The notes under the pieces: model-generated
Told to the model about the DNA's origin: nothing
What the model saw: only the letters and a program-made list of their open reading frames with translations
Databases searched by the model: none
Assembly: GCF_017573505.1 (NCBI RefSeq)
Contig: NZ_JAGEOJ010000004.1
Span: 529,593 to 593,592 of the forward strand
Length of the DNA: 64,000 nucleotides
DNA from: Actinomadura barringtoniae
Lineage (GTDB): Bacteria; Actinomycetota; Actinomycetes; Streptosporangiales; Streptosporangiaceae
Direction: 5' to 3'
Translations under genes and position numbers: made by a program
Part shown: in pieces, positions 35,797 through 44,140 of the stretch
Position numbering within the stretch: position 1 is the stretch's first letter
How the letters are laid out: each line of letters starts with the position of its first letter

Positions 35797-36426
35797 TCAG
35801 CTCGATGCCCAGAGCTGCTCGCCGTTGCTGCCGACGAGCTGGTAGGCGGCGTTGACCGTCGCCGTGGCCGGGCAGAGGCCCGATCCGCTGAGCTTGTTCA
35901 CCGTGCCGTTGCTGACCTGGACCTGTGCCTGGGCGAGCGACGTGTCGGGCCGGGCGGGGTTGTCGGGGTTGTACCCATTGCCGGTGAGTGATCCGGAGTA
36001 GACGCAGCTGATGCCGAAGACGGTCGCGCCGACGGTGAAGTTGCCGACGGTCATGGTGCCGTCCGCCCCGCCGGAGACCGGGCTGTAGACCACGGAGCCG
36101 CCGGTCCAGGGCAGGTTCGAGGCGGTCACGGTCACGCTGCCCAGGCTGCTGGTGCAGCCGTCGAACGTAGCCGAGGTGACGGTCAGGTCGGTGCCGTCGG
36201 AGTTGATCGTGCCGTTCTGGACGGCAGAGGTACAGGTGGCGTTGCTCAGCGAGGTCGTCACGCTGATGTCGCCCAGGTTGGTGGCGGTGACGCCCCCCGA
36301 GTAGGCGGGGCCGGTGCTGCTGCCGCTGTGGATGGTGGTCGTGGCGGCGGACGCCGGCGACATCGTGAGTGTGAACGCGGAGACGGATGCGGCTCCCATG
36401 ACGGCGAGCTTTCGGATGTGTGGCAC
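35797..36426 (-). CDS. Secreted protein of unknown function, Thr/Ser/Gly-rich
   Basis: A 209-residue exported protein that I do not recognise. Signal peptide at about residues 1-27 (KLAVMGAASVSAFTLTMSPA then SAAT). The mature part is rich in Thr, Ser, Gly and Val in strand-like runs (TSATFDGCTSSLGSVTVTAS), with four cysteines in ATCTSAV, FDGCTS, GISCVYS and SGLCPAT that could make two disulphides. This suggests a small beta-rich extracellular domain. GTG start at 36426 follows GAAGAGGAG. It is monocistronic with an AT-rich upstream region. Confidence 0.75.
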   Translation of the reverse strand: MPHIRKLAVMGAASVSAFTLTMSPASAATTTIHSGSSTGPAYSGGVTATNLGDISVTTSLSNATCTSAVQNGTINSDGTDLTVTSATFDGCTSSLGSVTVTASNLPWTGGSVVYSPVSGGADGTMTVGNFTVGATVFGISCVYSGSLTGNGYNPDNPARPDTSLAQAQVQVSNGTVNKLSGSGLCPATATVNAAYQLVGSNGEQLWASS

Positions 36427-37020
36427 CTGCGGCTCCTCTTCGGGGTGGTACGGGGTGGTAATTGAAACTTATTTCATCTCCGATCCGTGAAATCAAGGGT
36501 TTTCACAAGATTTAGACACTCATTGGTTTTCAATGATCCGACGCCAATAAATCCGGGCATGCGAAAATGGCGCGCATCGAATTCAGCGCGCAGTTGTTCG
36601 AGAGTTAATTTGAGTCGGGAGCTGTGGACCTACTCGAGCGCACGGCGTGCTCCTACAAGCCCGGACAGTGGAACGGGAGCTGTCACGGAGGGCTCGCGCC
36701 GTTCAACGCTGCGAATTCGCGGCAAAGGTACAGCCGCGGCCACAGCAAAGATCCCTCAGATGAGGACCATGATGAGACGCGAAGTGCGGCCGGTCAAGGC
36801 CGAACGTACCGAGTCGTAGCGCGGCGGTCATCACACCGGGCAGGACGGTGACCGCCACCACGGTGAGGCTCTTGCGTCTGGTTCGCGCCGACGAGCTCGG
36901 TCTCTGAGAGGCCTGCCTGCGACAGGTCTACGCGTTCTCATGAAGATCTCATGCGGTTCGCAGGAAAAGACAGCCGTTCATCCAGGTTGTCTTCAACCGC
37001 CATATGCACTCTGACCTGCC
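36427..37020. other. Long intergenic region, AT-rich left part
   Basis: The 594 bases between the secreted protein and a sulfotransferase. Bases about 36455-36620 are clearly AT-richer than the window and must contain the secreted protein's promoter. Open frames across the rest have poor codon usage and no recognisable product. The sulfotransferase start at 37021 has no ribosome site, so a leaderless transcript starting near 37015 is possible. Confidence 0.45.
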
Positions 37021-38055
37021 ATGACATTGAAATCCCCGCGGCCTGTCTTCATTATTGGCTGTCCCCGTTCAGGAACGACCCTGCTGCAGCAGATGCTCGA
37101 CTCGCATCCGCGGGTCGCACTTCCCGCCGAGACCAGGTTCACCCTGACCTCGTACCAGGCCCGCTGCACCTTCGGGGACCTGCGCGAGGCAGATAACAGG
37201 CGTCGTCTGGGCGAATGGATAACGCGCCGCGGACAGACCAAGTTCGACACCATGGGACTCGACCCCGACGCGATCGTGGAGAGGATCGTCGCCGGTCCAC
37301 CGACGATCGGTTCGGCCGTGGAGACCGTGTTCAGGTCGTACGCGAGCGCTCACGGCAAGGCGCGCTGGGGAGACAAGAGGCCCAGCTACTTCCGGAAGGT
37401 GCCGCTGCTGCTGCGGATGTTCCCGGACGCGCAGTTCGTGCACCTGATCCGCGACGGGCGGGACGCGGTCGCCTCGCTCAGGTCCATGCCCTGGTACGGC
37501 GGTGACCTCTACACCGCGGCGCTGACCTGGCGTGAGGCGATCGACACCGGACGGCGACTGGCCCGTTCCTTCGGACCCGACACCTATTTCGAGTTCCAGT
37601 ACGAGCATCTGGTGGCCGATCCCGAGCGTGAGCTGCGCAGGCTCTGCGCGTTCCTCGGTGAGGACTACGACCCGGGCATGACCGAGCCCCACCACGTCGC
37701 CCGCCGGACCATCCCACCGGAACGACTGTGGCACCTGCGAACGCTGGAGAAGGTCAACTCCGATCGGGTCGGCACCTGGAACGACCGGTTCGAGCCCTGG
37801 GAGCTAGGGCTGGTCGAGACGGTCCTCACGGCGGGCCTGTCCGACTACGGTTACGCGCTCTCGGGTGCGCCCGAGCCGACGGCGGCCCAGCTCGCCCGCT
37901 TCTACCGAGCCGCGGCCCGCCGCTGGCGGAACCAGCGGCGGCATGCCACGAGCGAATGGTTGCGACGCAGACGCGAACCCAATCCGGTCGAATCGCTCCT
38001 GGCCGGATCGCACGAGCGAGCCCGCAGGCCAGACCGGCGGGCTCGCTCGCACTGA
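37021..38055 (+). CDS. PAPS-dependent sulfotransferase-like protein
   Basis: A 344-residue protein of the P-loop sulfotransferase fold. The 5'-phosphosulfate-binding loop is VFIIGCPRSGTTLLQQ (about residues 9-24), followed by LDSHPRVALPAETRF, and the 3'-phosphate segment is FVHLIRDGRDAVASL (about 139-153). Family members transfer a sulfuryl group from PAPS to carbohydrate or small-molecule hydroxyls. The C-terminus is Arg-rich and may extend beyond the natural domain. ATG 37021 is close to the P-loop as in relatives. It is monocistronic and a remnant of an efflux gene follows on the other strand. Confidence 0.87.
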   Translation: MTLKSPRPVFIIGCPRSGTTLLQQMLDSHPRVALPAETRFTLTSYQARCTFGDLREADNRRRLGEWITRRGQTKFDTMGLDPDAIVERIVAGPPTIGSAVETVFRSYASAHGKARWGDKRPSYFRKVPLLLRMFPDAQFVHLIRDGRDAVASLRSMPWYGGDLYTAALTWREAIDTGRRLARSFGPDTYFEFQYEHLVADPERELRRLCAFLGEDYDPGMTEPHHVARRTIPPERLWHLRTLEKVNSDRVGTWNDRFEPWELGLVETVLTAGLSDYGYALSGAPEPTAAQLARFYRAAARRWRNQRRHATSEWLRRRREPNPVESLLAGSHERARRPDRRARSH

Positions 38056-38069
38056 CTGAGCCGCCGGGG

Positions 38070-38235
38070 CGACCTCACCGCCAGGCCGACGGGCACGTTG
38101 ACCAGGAAGTTCGGCCGCCAGGACAGCCCGAACAGGTCGGCTTCGGTGAGCAGGCCGCCCATCACCGGGCCCAGGACATTGGCAAGCGATGTCCCGCCGA
38201 CATACAAGGCCAAGCCCCGCTGACCCTCCACAGAC
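38070..38235 (-). pseudogene. DHA2-type MFS transporter fragment
   Basis: The minus-strand frame reads VEGQRGLALYVGGTSLANVL then GPVMGGLLTEADLFGLSWRP and NFLVNVPVGLAV. This is the helix 5-6 region of EmrB/QacA-type exporters. Neither the preceding four helices nor the following eight are present. It lies directly beyond the sulfotransferase stop and is a relic. Confidence 0.65.
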
Positions 38236-38380
38236 AAATCGGCCACTGCTGTGTGCGCCACGGCCGCGTCACGGGGTGTGATCGCCTGAGGCGACTCGTC
38301 GCGGTCGACGACCCGGCTTCGTGGGCTCAGCTTCGTGGGCTCAACTCCCCCACCGATCTGGTCCGCTTGACGGCCAAAAG

Positions 38381-38402
38381 TGTGAGTGGTTTATTACTCA
38401 CA
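38381..38402. promoter_or_regulatory. TetR operator overlapping the regulator start
   Basis: TGTGAGT at 38381-38387 and ACTCACA at 38396-38402 form an inverted repeat around GGTTTATT; the last base is the A of the regulator's ATG. A related sequence lies before the MFS gene at 39091. Confidence 0.65.
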
Positions 38403-38971
38403 TGACGACCTCAGCGAACCGCCGGCAGCTCTCGACCTCCGACGAGCGGAGGAAGGTCGTCCTCGAAACGGCGGTCAGCGCGTTCGCCGCCCGGGGTTAC
38501 TTCGGCACCACGACCACGGACGTGGCCCAGCGCGCGGGCATCTCGCAGGCCTATGTCTACCGGCTGTTCCCGGACAAGAAGGCGCTGTTCACCGCGGTGG
38601 TGGAGCACTGCTTCGCACTCGTCCGCGACAGCTTCACCGACGGTGCGGCCGCGGCCCGGGGCAGCTCGGCGGAGGAGGTGCTGGACGCGATGGGCGATTC
38701 GTACGCCCGCTACATCGCCGACAAGGATCTGCTGCTACTGATGATGCACGCGCAGTGCGCGGCGGCCTCGGAGCCGACGATCCGCGAGGCGGTGCAGGCC
38801 GGCTATGCCCGGCTGGTCGAGTACGTGCGCGGCGTCTCCGGTGCGGCTGAAGCCGACATCCAGCGGTTCTTCGCCGTGGGCATGCTCTGCCACCTGGTGG
38901 TCAGCCTCGACGCCCAGGAGCTCGACGCCCCCTGGGCCCGAACGCTGAGCGCCGGACTGCGCCACTACTGA
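38402..38971 (+). CDS. TetR/AcrR-family transcriptional regulator
   Basis: A 189-residue TetR protein. HTH at residues 16-62: VVLETAVSAFAARGYFGTTT, then RAGISQAYVYRLFPDKKALF. The C-terminal domain includes HAQCAAASEPTIREAVQAGY, as in TetR proteins of this size. ATG 38402 has no ribosome site and directly follows the operator dyad, so the mRNA is probably leaderless and self-repressed. It precedes an MFS exporter and a Dabb protein that carry a related operator; it is their likely repressor. Confidence 0.9.
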   Translation: MTTSANRRQLSTSDERRKVVLETAVSAFAARGYFGTTTTDVAQRAGISQAYVYRLFPDKKALFTAVVEHCFALVRDSFTDGAAAARGSSAEEVLDAMGDSYARYIADKDLLLLMMHAQCAAASEPTIREAVQAGYARLVEYVRGVSGAAEADIQRFFAVGMLCHLVVSLDAQELDAPWARTLSAGLRHY

Positions 38972-39090
38972 CCTCGCAGCACAGTTGACCTCGCAGCACA
39001 GCCGAGACAGCCCCGACGGCCGCAGCGGCGGGTCTCGGCACTGAGAGCCGGGCGGCACCGACTATGGCGGCCGTTTTTTCGGCCTTAAGA

Positions 39091-39110
39091 GTGAGTGATT
39101 AACCACACAC
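39091..39110. promoter_or_regulatory. Second copy of the TetR operator, before the MFS unit
   Basis: GTGAGTGATTAACCACACAC shares GTGAGTG-TT with the dyad at 38381 and ends CACAC. It lies 23 bases before a 32-codon ORF and about 155 bases before the MFS gene. Confidence 0.55.
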
Positions 39111-39132
39111 AGATGCGACCAAGGGAACCACC

Positions 39133-39231
39133 ATGACCACCTCGACCTCCCGCATCGAGCGCTTCGCCTGGCGGGCCACGCTCACCGCCCTGACCCTCGC
39201 GCCGGCCTTCATGGTCACGCTCTGGAACTGA
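39133..39231 (+). CDS. Small 32-residue hydrophobic peptide
   Basis: A short ORF between the operator and the MFS gene. It encodes MTTSTSRIERFAWRATLTAL, then TLAPAFMVTLWN: a charged start and one hydrophobic stretch, so possibly a one-pass membrane peptide or an upstream ORF that couples translation of the exporter. AAGGGA lies eight bases before the ATG and the stop is 33 bases from the next start. I do not recognise a family. Confidence 0.5.
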   Translation: MTTSTSRIERFAWRATLTALTLAPAFMVTLWN

Positions 39232-39264
39232 TCACCCGGCCGAACCCAGAGAGGAGCGACTCCC

Positions 39265-40566
39265 ATGGCAACCGCATCGGCCAGGCCGAACCAGCCGAAC
39301 CAGTCGGTCCAGCCCGCCCGGTCGCAGCCGGAGCCCTCACGCCCGGCCCGCGGCGCGGTCCTGGCCGCGGCGACGCTGACCATCATGGCGGCGGCGATCA
39401 TCGCACCCAGCCTGCCCGCGATGAAGGCCGACTTCGCCGGCACCCCCGGCGCGGACCTCATGGTCCGCTTCTCGCTGACCGTCACCTCGCTGGCGATCGC
39501 CGTCAGCGCCCCGGTCTCCGGTGTGGTCGCCGATCGCGTCGGGCGCCGCTCGCTGCTGGTGTTCGGCCTGGTGATGTACGCCGTTACCGGCACCGCCGGG
39601 TTCTTCGCCACCGACCTCTATGTGCTGCTGGCCACCAGGGCACTGCTCGGGGTCGCGGTCGGCGCCATCATGACCGCGGTCAGCGCCACGATCACCGACT
39701 GGTTCGACGGGCCGCGGCGCGCGTCCTTCCTCGGACTGCAGCAGGTCTTCGCCAGCCTGGGCGGCGTCGTCTTCCTGCCGTTGGCCGGGCTACTGGCCGC
39801 GGTCAGCTGGCGCGCACCCTTCTGGATCTACACCGCCTCGGCCCTCGTCGCGGTACTCGCGATCCGCGCCCTGCGCGAGGAGCCACGAGCCGAGCCCGCC
39901 GCGGCGGCAGCCCGTCCCGACCGATCACGGCAGCCGAGCGCCGACAGCGTCACCGGACACCACACGACCAACCGCACCGACCACATCACCAGCCGCATCA
40001 CCGGCCTGTACCTGCTGGCACTCGTCGTGACGCTGGCGTTCTACATGGCCCCCACCCAACTGCCCTTCCTGCTCAGCAGCCACGGCAGCGGCCCCACCGC
40101 CACCGGCGCGGTGATCGCCGGGAGCACGCTGTCCAGCGCGGCCGGTGCGCTCGCCTTCCCCGTCCTGCGCCGGCGCCTGAGCCCCGCCGCGATCAGCACG
40201 GTCAGCGTCGCGCTGCTAGGCGCGGGCTGGCTGCTGGCCGGCACCGCGGGCACCGTCGCCCAGATCGCGGCGGGGCTGCTCGTCGGCGGCGCCGGCGTCG
40301 GACTCGCCGTACCCAACCTCAACCTGCGGCTCAGCGAACTCGCCCACCCCGACCAGCGCGGCCGCATCCTCAGCGGCCTGGTCACGGGCATCTTCCTCGG
40401 GCAGTTCCTCTCGCCCCTGGCCGTCGAGCCCCTCATCCAACTCACCGGCATCGCCGACGCCTTCATCTGGACCGGGATCGCGATGGCGGCCGGCGCCGCC
40501 CTCGCCGCCCTCGGAACGTGGCGGACGCGAACAGCCCAGACCGCCCACCGCCAGCACGACCACTGA
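39265..40566 (+). CDS. MFS transporter (drug/metabolite exporter)
   Basis: A 433-residue major facilitator protein with 12 predicted helices in two halves joined by a hydrophilic linker (EEPRAEPAAAAARPDRSRQP). Motif A is VSGVVADRVGRRSLLV after helix 2, and RALLGVAVGAIM is the helix 4 region. A Ser/Gln/Pro-rich N-terminal tail of about 28 residues precedes helix 1. ATG 39265 follows AGAGGAGCGAC. It lies in one unit with the TetR regulator, a small peptide and the downstream Dabb protein; export of a toxic compound is likely. Confidence 0.9.
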   Translation: MATASARPNQPNQSVQPARSQPEPSRPARGAVLAAATLTIMAAAIIAPSLPAMKADFAGTPGADLMVRFSLTVTSLAIAVSAPVSGVVADRVGRRSLLVFGLVMYAVTGTAGFFATDLYVLLATRALLGVAVGAIMTAVSATITDWFDGPRRASFLGLQQVFASLGGVVFLPLAGLLAAVSWRAPFWIYTASALVAVLAIRALREEPRAEPAAAAARPDRSRQPSADSVTGHHTTNRTDHITSRITGLYLLALVVTLAFYMAPTQLPFLLSSHGSGPTATGAVIAGSTLSSAAGALAFPVLRRRLSPAAISTVSVALLGAGWLLAGTAGTVAQIAAGLLVGGAGVGLAVPNLNLRLSELAHPDQRGRILSGLVTGIFLGQFLSPLAVEPLIQLTGIADAFIWTGIAMAAGAALAALGTWRTRTAQTAHRQHDH

Positions 40567-40619
40567 CCAACACCCAACGACCAGCGACGCCCAACAACCA
40601 ACAGGGAAAGGAAAGACCG

Positions 40620-41036
40620 ATGATCCACCACAGCATCCGCTTCACCGTCAAGCCCGGAACCACCCCCGAGCAGCTCGAAACGGCCCTCGAAAGCCTGCGC
40701 AACCAAGGCCGGGTCATCCCGTCCGTCGAGTCCTTCATCGTCGGCCGCGACTTCGGCGGCGAGTACGAGTGGGGAGCCACCTTCCTCATCAACGACATCG
40801 ACGGCTTCTGGGACTACCTCATCCACCCCGCCCACCTCCACACCGACCGGATCGGGTTGCCACTCGTCGACAAGTTCGCCTCGTTCGACATCACCGACGA
40901 CACCGACCCCGACATCGGCACGAAGATCGCCGACCTGCACCGGCGCCGCTTCAACGAGATCCCGGACGTGGCCGGCCTCGTCTCCGACCTCCCCGAGTAC
41001 CTCGGCAGCGCCGCTCCCGGCCCCCGCGGCGCCTGA
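40620..41036 (+). CDS. Dabb (stress-responsive A/B barrel) protein
   Basis: A 138-residue protein with the Dabb dimeric ferredoxin-like fold in its first 95 residues: MIHHSIRFTVKPGTTPEQLE, VESFIVGRDFGGEYEWGATF and HPAHLHTDRIGLPLVDKFAS. The HTDR/HP region lines the ligand pocket in relatives such as olivetolic acid cyclase and EthD-like proteins. About 40 extra residues follow the domain. AGGGAAAGGAAAG before ATG 40620 is a strong ribosome site. It is 53 bases from the MFS gene and part of the same TetR-controlled unit. Its reaction is unknown. Confidence 0.82.
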   Translation: MIHHSIRFTVKPGTTPEQLETALESLRNQGRVIPSVESFIVGRDFGGEYEWGATFLINDIDGFWDYLIHPAHLHTDRIGLPLVDKFASFDITDDTDPDIGTKIADLHRRRFNEIPDVAGLVSDLPEYLGSAAPGPRGA

Positions 41037-41062
41037 CCAACGCCACCCGCCCCACCGCCCGG

Positions 41063-41087
41063 AGGCGCCCGCGCACAGCGGGCGCCT
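41063..41087 (+). terminator. Hairpin terminator after the Dabb gene
   Basis: AGGCGCCCGC (41063-41072) pairs with GCGGGCGCCT (41078-41087) around GCACA, 26 bases past the Dabb stop, followed by TCC. Confidence 0.7.
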
Positions 41088-41328
41088 TCCGGCCGCAGTT
41101 CTGGACTGCCGGCGGCCGCATTGGCAGTTGCCAACCGAAAGGATCACCTGTCATGTCGAGGGCTTCGGCTTCTTCCTGGGTGAGGGCCGTGAAGTAGAAG
41201 GCGTCCCAGTGGCGGAGCTCGGCCGGCTCGGCACCAGCGGCCGGCTGCACGTTCGCGGTCTGGCCGGGGCGCTCGGGTCATCCACGGCACGGTTGACGGC
41301 TCGATCTGGTTGCCGCCATTCTCCCCGC

Positions 41329-42276
41329 ATGGGCTTGGGGGAACGCGTTCGCTACCAGACCTCCTTTACCGACTCGGCCCGCTGGGATGGGTTCGTGTTC
41401 CGTCCCGGCGACATCGTGATCAGCACCCCGGCCAAGTGCGGCACGACCTGGCTGCAGATGATCTGCGCCCTGGAGATCTTCAAGAGCGCGACCTTCGACC
41501 GGCCGCTCGACCAGATCTCGCCGTGGCTGGACGTCCTGCTGCGCCCGCTCACCGAAGTGCTGGCCGACCTCGAGGCACAGGCGCACCGGCGGTTCATCAA
41601 GACCCATACGCCCCTCGACGGATTGCCGTTCGACGACCGGGTCACCTACCTCTGCGCGAGCCGGGACCCCCGGGATGTGGCCGTGTCCTTGGACAGCCAT
41701 GCCGGCAACACCGACCGGGCCGTGTCCCTGGCATTGCGGGAGGATGCCGTGGGCGCCGTGGTCCTTGACGAGTTGCTGGCCACCGCTCCGTCCCTGCCGA
41801 GCGGGACCGCGCGCGAGCGCTTCTGGTCCTGGGTCAATCCCGCCGCGCCCGGGAAGGCCGTGTCCGACCTGGAGATCATGCTTCACCATCTAGACACGTT
41901 CTGGCAGGTCCGCGACCAGCCGAACATCGTGCTGCTGCGCTACGAGGACCTCCTTGATGACCTCGAAGGGCAGATGCGCTACATCGCTGCCCGGCTCGGG
42001 ATCGCCATCACCGAGACAGCCTGGCCGGACCTGGTCCAGGCCGCCACGTTCGCGGTCATGAAGGGCCGGGCCGGCGAGCTCGCGCCCGAAGCCAGCCACG
42101 ACGGCTTCTACCACGACCACAGCCAGTTCTTCCACAGCGGATCAACAGGCCAGTGGCGGCAGGTCCTCAGCGAGGAGGAGCTTCCCCGGTACACCGCCCG
42201 AGTCGCCGAATGCGTGCCTGCGGACCTTGCCACCTGGATCCATCGGCCCGCGCTGCCGACCGCAGGCAACCTCTGA
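41329..42276 (+). CDS. PAPS-dependent sulfotransferase (Sulfotransfer_1 type)
   Basis: A 315-residue sulfotransferase of the cytosolic-type family. The PAPS 5'-loop is VISTPAKCGTTWLQMICALE (about residues 25-44), the following KTHTPLDGLPF carries the His used as base in relatives, and the 3'-phosphate motif is YLCASRDPRDVAVS. FYHDHSQFFHSGSTGQWRQV near the end is the conserved KGxxGxW-like dimer/PAPS segment. It transfers sulfate to an alcohol or amine of unknown identity. ATG 41329 fits the family; the frame upstream is noncoding. It differs from the protein at 37021 and is not its copy. Confidence 0.88.
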   Translation: MGLGERVRYQTSFTDSARWDGFVFRPGDIVISTPAKCGTTWLQMICALEIFKSATFDRPLDQISPWLDVLLRPLTEVLADLEAQAHRRFIKTHTPLDGLPFDDRVTYLCASRDPRDVAVSLDSHAGNTDRAVSLALREDAVGAVVLDELLATAPSLPSGTARERFWSWVNPAAPGKAVSDLEIMLHHLDTFWQVRDQPNIVLLRYEDLLDDLEGQMRYIAARLGIAITETAWPDLVQAATFAVMKGRAGELAPEASHDGFYHDHSQFFHSGSTGQWRQVLSEEELPRYTARVAECVPADLATWIHRPALPTAGNL

Positions 42277-42663
42277 GGGCGCGGTACATGAGTGAAGACG
42301 CTCCGGAGCTGACCGCGGAACGCCCAATCTGATCAAGTAGGCTCGCGGCAAGCAGGCGGCCCTTGGGGGTCACCGGAGAAACAGCCCGCTTGCGGTCCGC
42401 TAATGGTGTCCCCGGTCAAGGACGCATCCGTCCGCCCGTGCGGCCTCGCAGCCGAGCTACTGGAAGAGGGCGCGGGTCTCGGGGGTGTAAAGACGCGCGG
42501 TGATGCCGGCTTCCCGGGATAGTTGCTCGGCATAGGCGGCGAGGGTGCGGCGCTGACCTTGAGCGCTGGGGAGACGGATTAGGCCGGGCGTTCGTTGTCT
42601 TTCGGTCCGGGCAAGGGCGTTCGGGTGACTTGGGGAGTCTGGTTGACGGGCAAAGGTAGACCT
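42277..42663. other. Intergenic gap with degraded coding character
   Basis: The 387 bases after the sulfotransferase. A minus-strand frame ending at 42457 reads IRLPSAQGQRRTLAAYAEQL then SREAGITARLYTPETRALFQ, which looks like a protein C-terminus, but it has no credible start and I cannot name it. No repeat or promoter stands out. Confidence 0.35.
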
Positions 42664-42837
42664 GTGAGTGCACCGCTCCCCGGCAGCGGGGTTCAAGACG
42701 TCTTGCATGAGGCGTGTGCTGAACTCTGCGCTGATGCGCGGTTGGTCAAGGAACATGCCGTCAAACTGCAGGCAGCAGCTCGGGCTCTGCGCCGACAGAG
42801 CGTTGAAATCCGCACCCGGAAGCCGCCACGCTCCTGA
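42664..42837 (+). CDS. Small hypothetical protein
   Basis: A 57-residue frame from GTG 42664 with AAAGG seven bases before it. It encodes VQDVLHEACAELCADARLVK and HAVKLQAAARALRRQSVEIR, an amphipathic helical stretch with two cysteines and a basic C-terminus. Small helical proteins of this kind are common in actinomycetes, but I do not recognise a family. The opposite strand also has an open frame here, so the call is tentative. Confidence 0.35.
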   Translation: MSAPLPGSGVQDVLHEACAELCADARLVKEHAVKLQAAARALRRQSVEIRTRKPPRS

Positions 42838-43179
42838 CCGGCGATGAGGCTGACGGGATACCCGTGCGTTCAGCGGGAACCCCCGCCCGACGCAGAACGG
42901 ACGGCATCACGTCTGCACGAACTTGTCCGCCGCAGGTCAGTTCGGCGTCGCCTTTGTTCATGATGCGGCGGTGGCCACTATTCGTCGCGCCCCGGACCGG
43001 ACCGGTCACTGAAATCACATGAGTCGCGAGCCCCTCAAGTACACGACGATGTCTGTACGATCGTGGGTCACTTGTCCAGAGCGCTGGCAGACGGTTCGCA
43101 ACCGAGGGCTGGAGCTGTGCGCAGCGCCAATGTGACCGGGGGCGGCAGAGTGGCCGGTGAACCGGCTGCGGATGGACGG
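42838..43179. other. Intergenic gap, nothing recognised
   Basis: The 342 bases before the kinase relic. Codon usage is poor in all frames and I see no repeat, terminator or operator. It may include the old kinase promoter. Confidence 0.4.
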
Positions 43180-43346
43180 ATGACGCGGGATCCCTGGCGG
43201 GTCCCGGGGTTCGTGAGCTCGAGAAACCGGGTGTGGGGGCGCAGGGACGGGTGGTGCTGGCCGACCACGAGGCCACCGGTCACCGCGTGGCCATCAAGTA
43301 CCTGGCATCGGATCTGCTCGGCAGCGCGACTTCGACACCACCGTGA
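43180..43346 (+). pseudogene. Ser/Thr protein kinase N-lobe fragment
   Basis: After MTRDPWRVPGFV the frame shifts and continues ELEKPGVGAQGRVVLADHEA then TGHRVAIKYLASDLL: the glycine-rich loop and the strand-3 lysine (AIKY) of a eukaryotic-like protein kinase. It then stops at 43344. The rest of the kinase domain is missing, and a different gene's interior follows from 43328. Both the frameshift near 43213 and the loss of the C-lobe mark it as dead. Confidence 0.6.
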
Positions 43347-43892
43347 CTCCGGCACGGGCCAAACCTGGGACCGTCGTGACGGTCACCACCCGCCGGGCGG
43401 GCAGGCTTCCGCACGCCACGACCGTCTACCTGCCGGGCGGCGCCCGCCAGTGCCCCGACCGGAACGGGTCCTACGACGTCAAGTACGGCGCCGAGACAGG
43501 AGCCGGCGGCCCCCTGCAGAACAAGCTGGGCAAGGTCGGCCCAAGCGAGAGCGTGTTTCGGGATCTACCCGAGCGCCTCCGTGCGGTCCGGGGAACTGCC
43601 CACCGGGCTGGGCCTCCTGATCAAGGCCAAGGGCCAGGAGTCCAAGACCAACCTCACCTTCGACCGGGCCCAGTGCAGCCACATCCTCAGCGGAGGCGAG
43701 ACCCGAACCTTCGTAGTACCGGGCAAGAACACGCTCCGACCGGGCAACTACCTGCTGTCCCCATTCGCCCCGCCGCGCTTCACCGCCATCTCCCGCGGCA
43801 TTACCAACAACAACCGCATCGAGCTCCCACTCGAGTCGGCCGGACCGACCGCCAACGGCGCGCTTCCCACCCTCACCGTCCTGTCCGGATAG
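43328..43892 (+). pseudogene. Extracellular-type beta domain, 5'-truncated and frameshifted
   Basis: The first frame reads DFDTTVTPARAKPGTVVTVT and RLPHATTVYLPGGARQCPDR; at about 43556-43563 (in GTGTTTCGGG) one extra base shifts it, and the second frame continues IYPSASVRSGELPTGLGLLI, then SHILSGGETRTFVVPGKNTL and a C-terminal strand region ending LTVLSG. Together they make an immunoglobulin-like or beta-sandwich domain typical of secreted actinomycete proteins. No start or signal peptide remains. It was joined to the kinase fragment by deletion. Confidence 0.55.
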
Positions 43893-44140
43893 CAACCCAG
43901 CCGACACCGGAACACGATCGAGAACGCGTGATCTCCTTGATCTGGACGAACGTGACGGCCTCGAAAAGCTCGTCGAGGATGCCAGGGAGCACGACGAAAG
44001 CCCGCGAGGACTGAACGTCATGCGCTGACAGCCAAGAATCGGATCACCATCAGGCAAAAATGCCGATCGCGGGGATACGGTAGGGCATATTCGATCTCTA
44101 CCGATGCACGATCAGATCATCGACCGTTCAAGGACGGCCC

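Noticed and set aside
41100..41235. Minus-strand frame containing AELRHWDAFYFTALTQEEAE
   Set aside because: About 45 codons look coding-like but start and end within degraded sequence. I could not assign a family, and it partly overlaps the likely sulfotransferase promoter.
42457..42756. Minus-strand frame ending TARLYTPETRALFQ
   Set aside because: The C-terminal 40 codons look protein-like but the upstream part does not, and an opposing frame is also open. Kept as a possible relic only.
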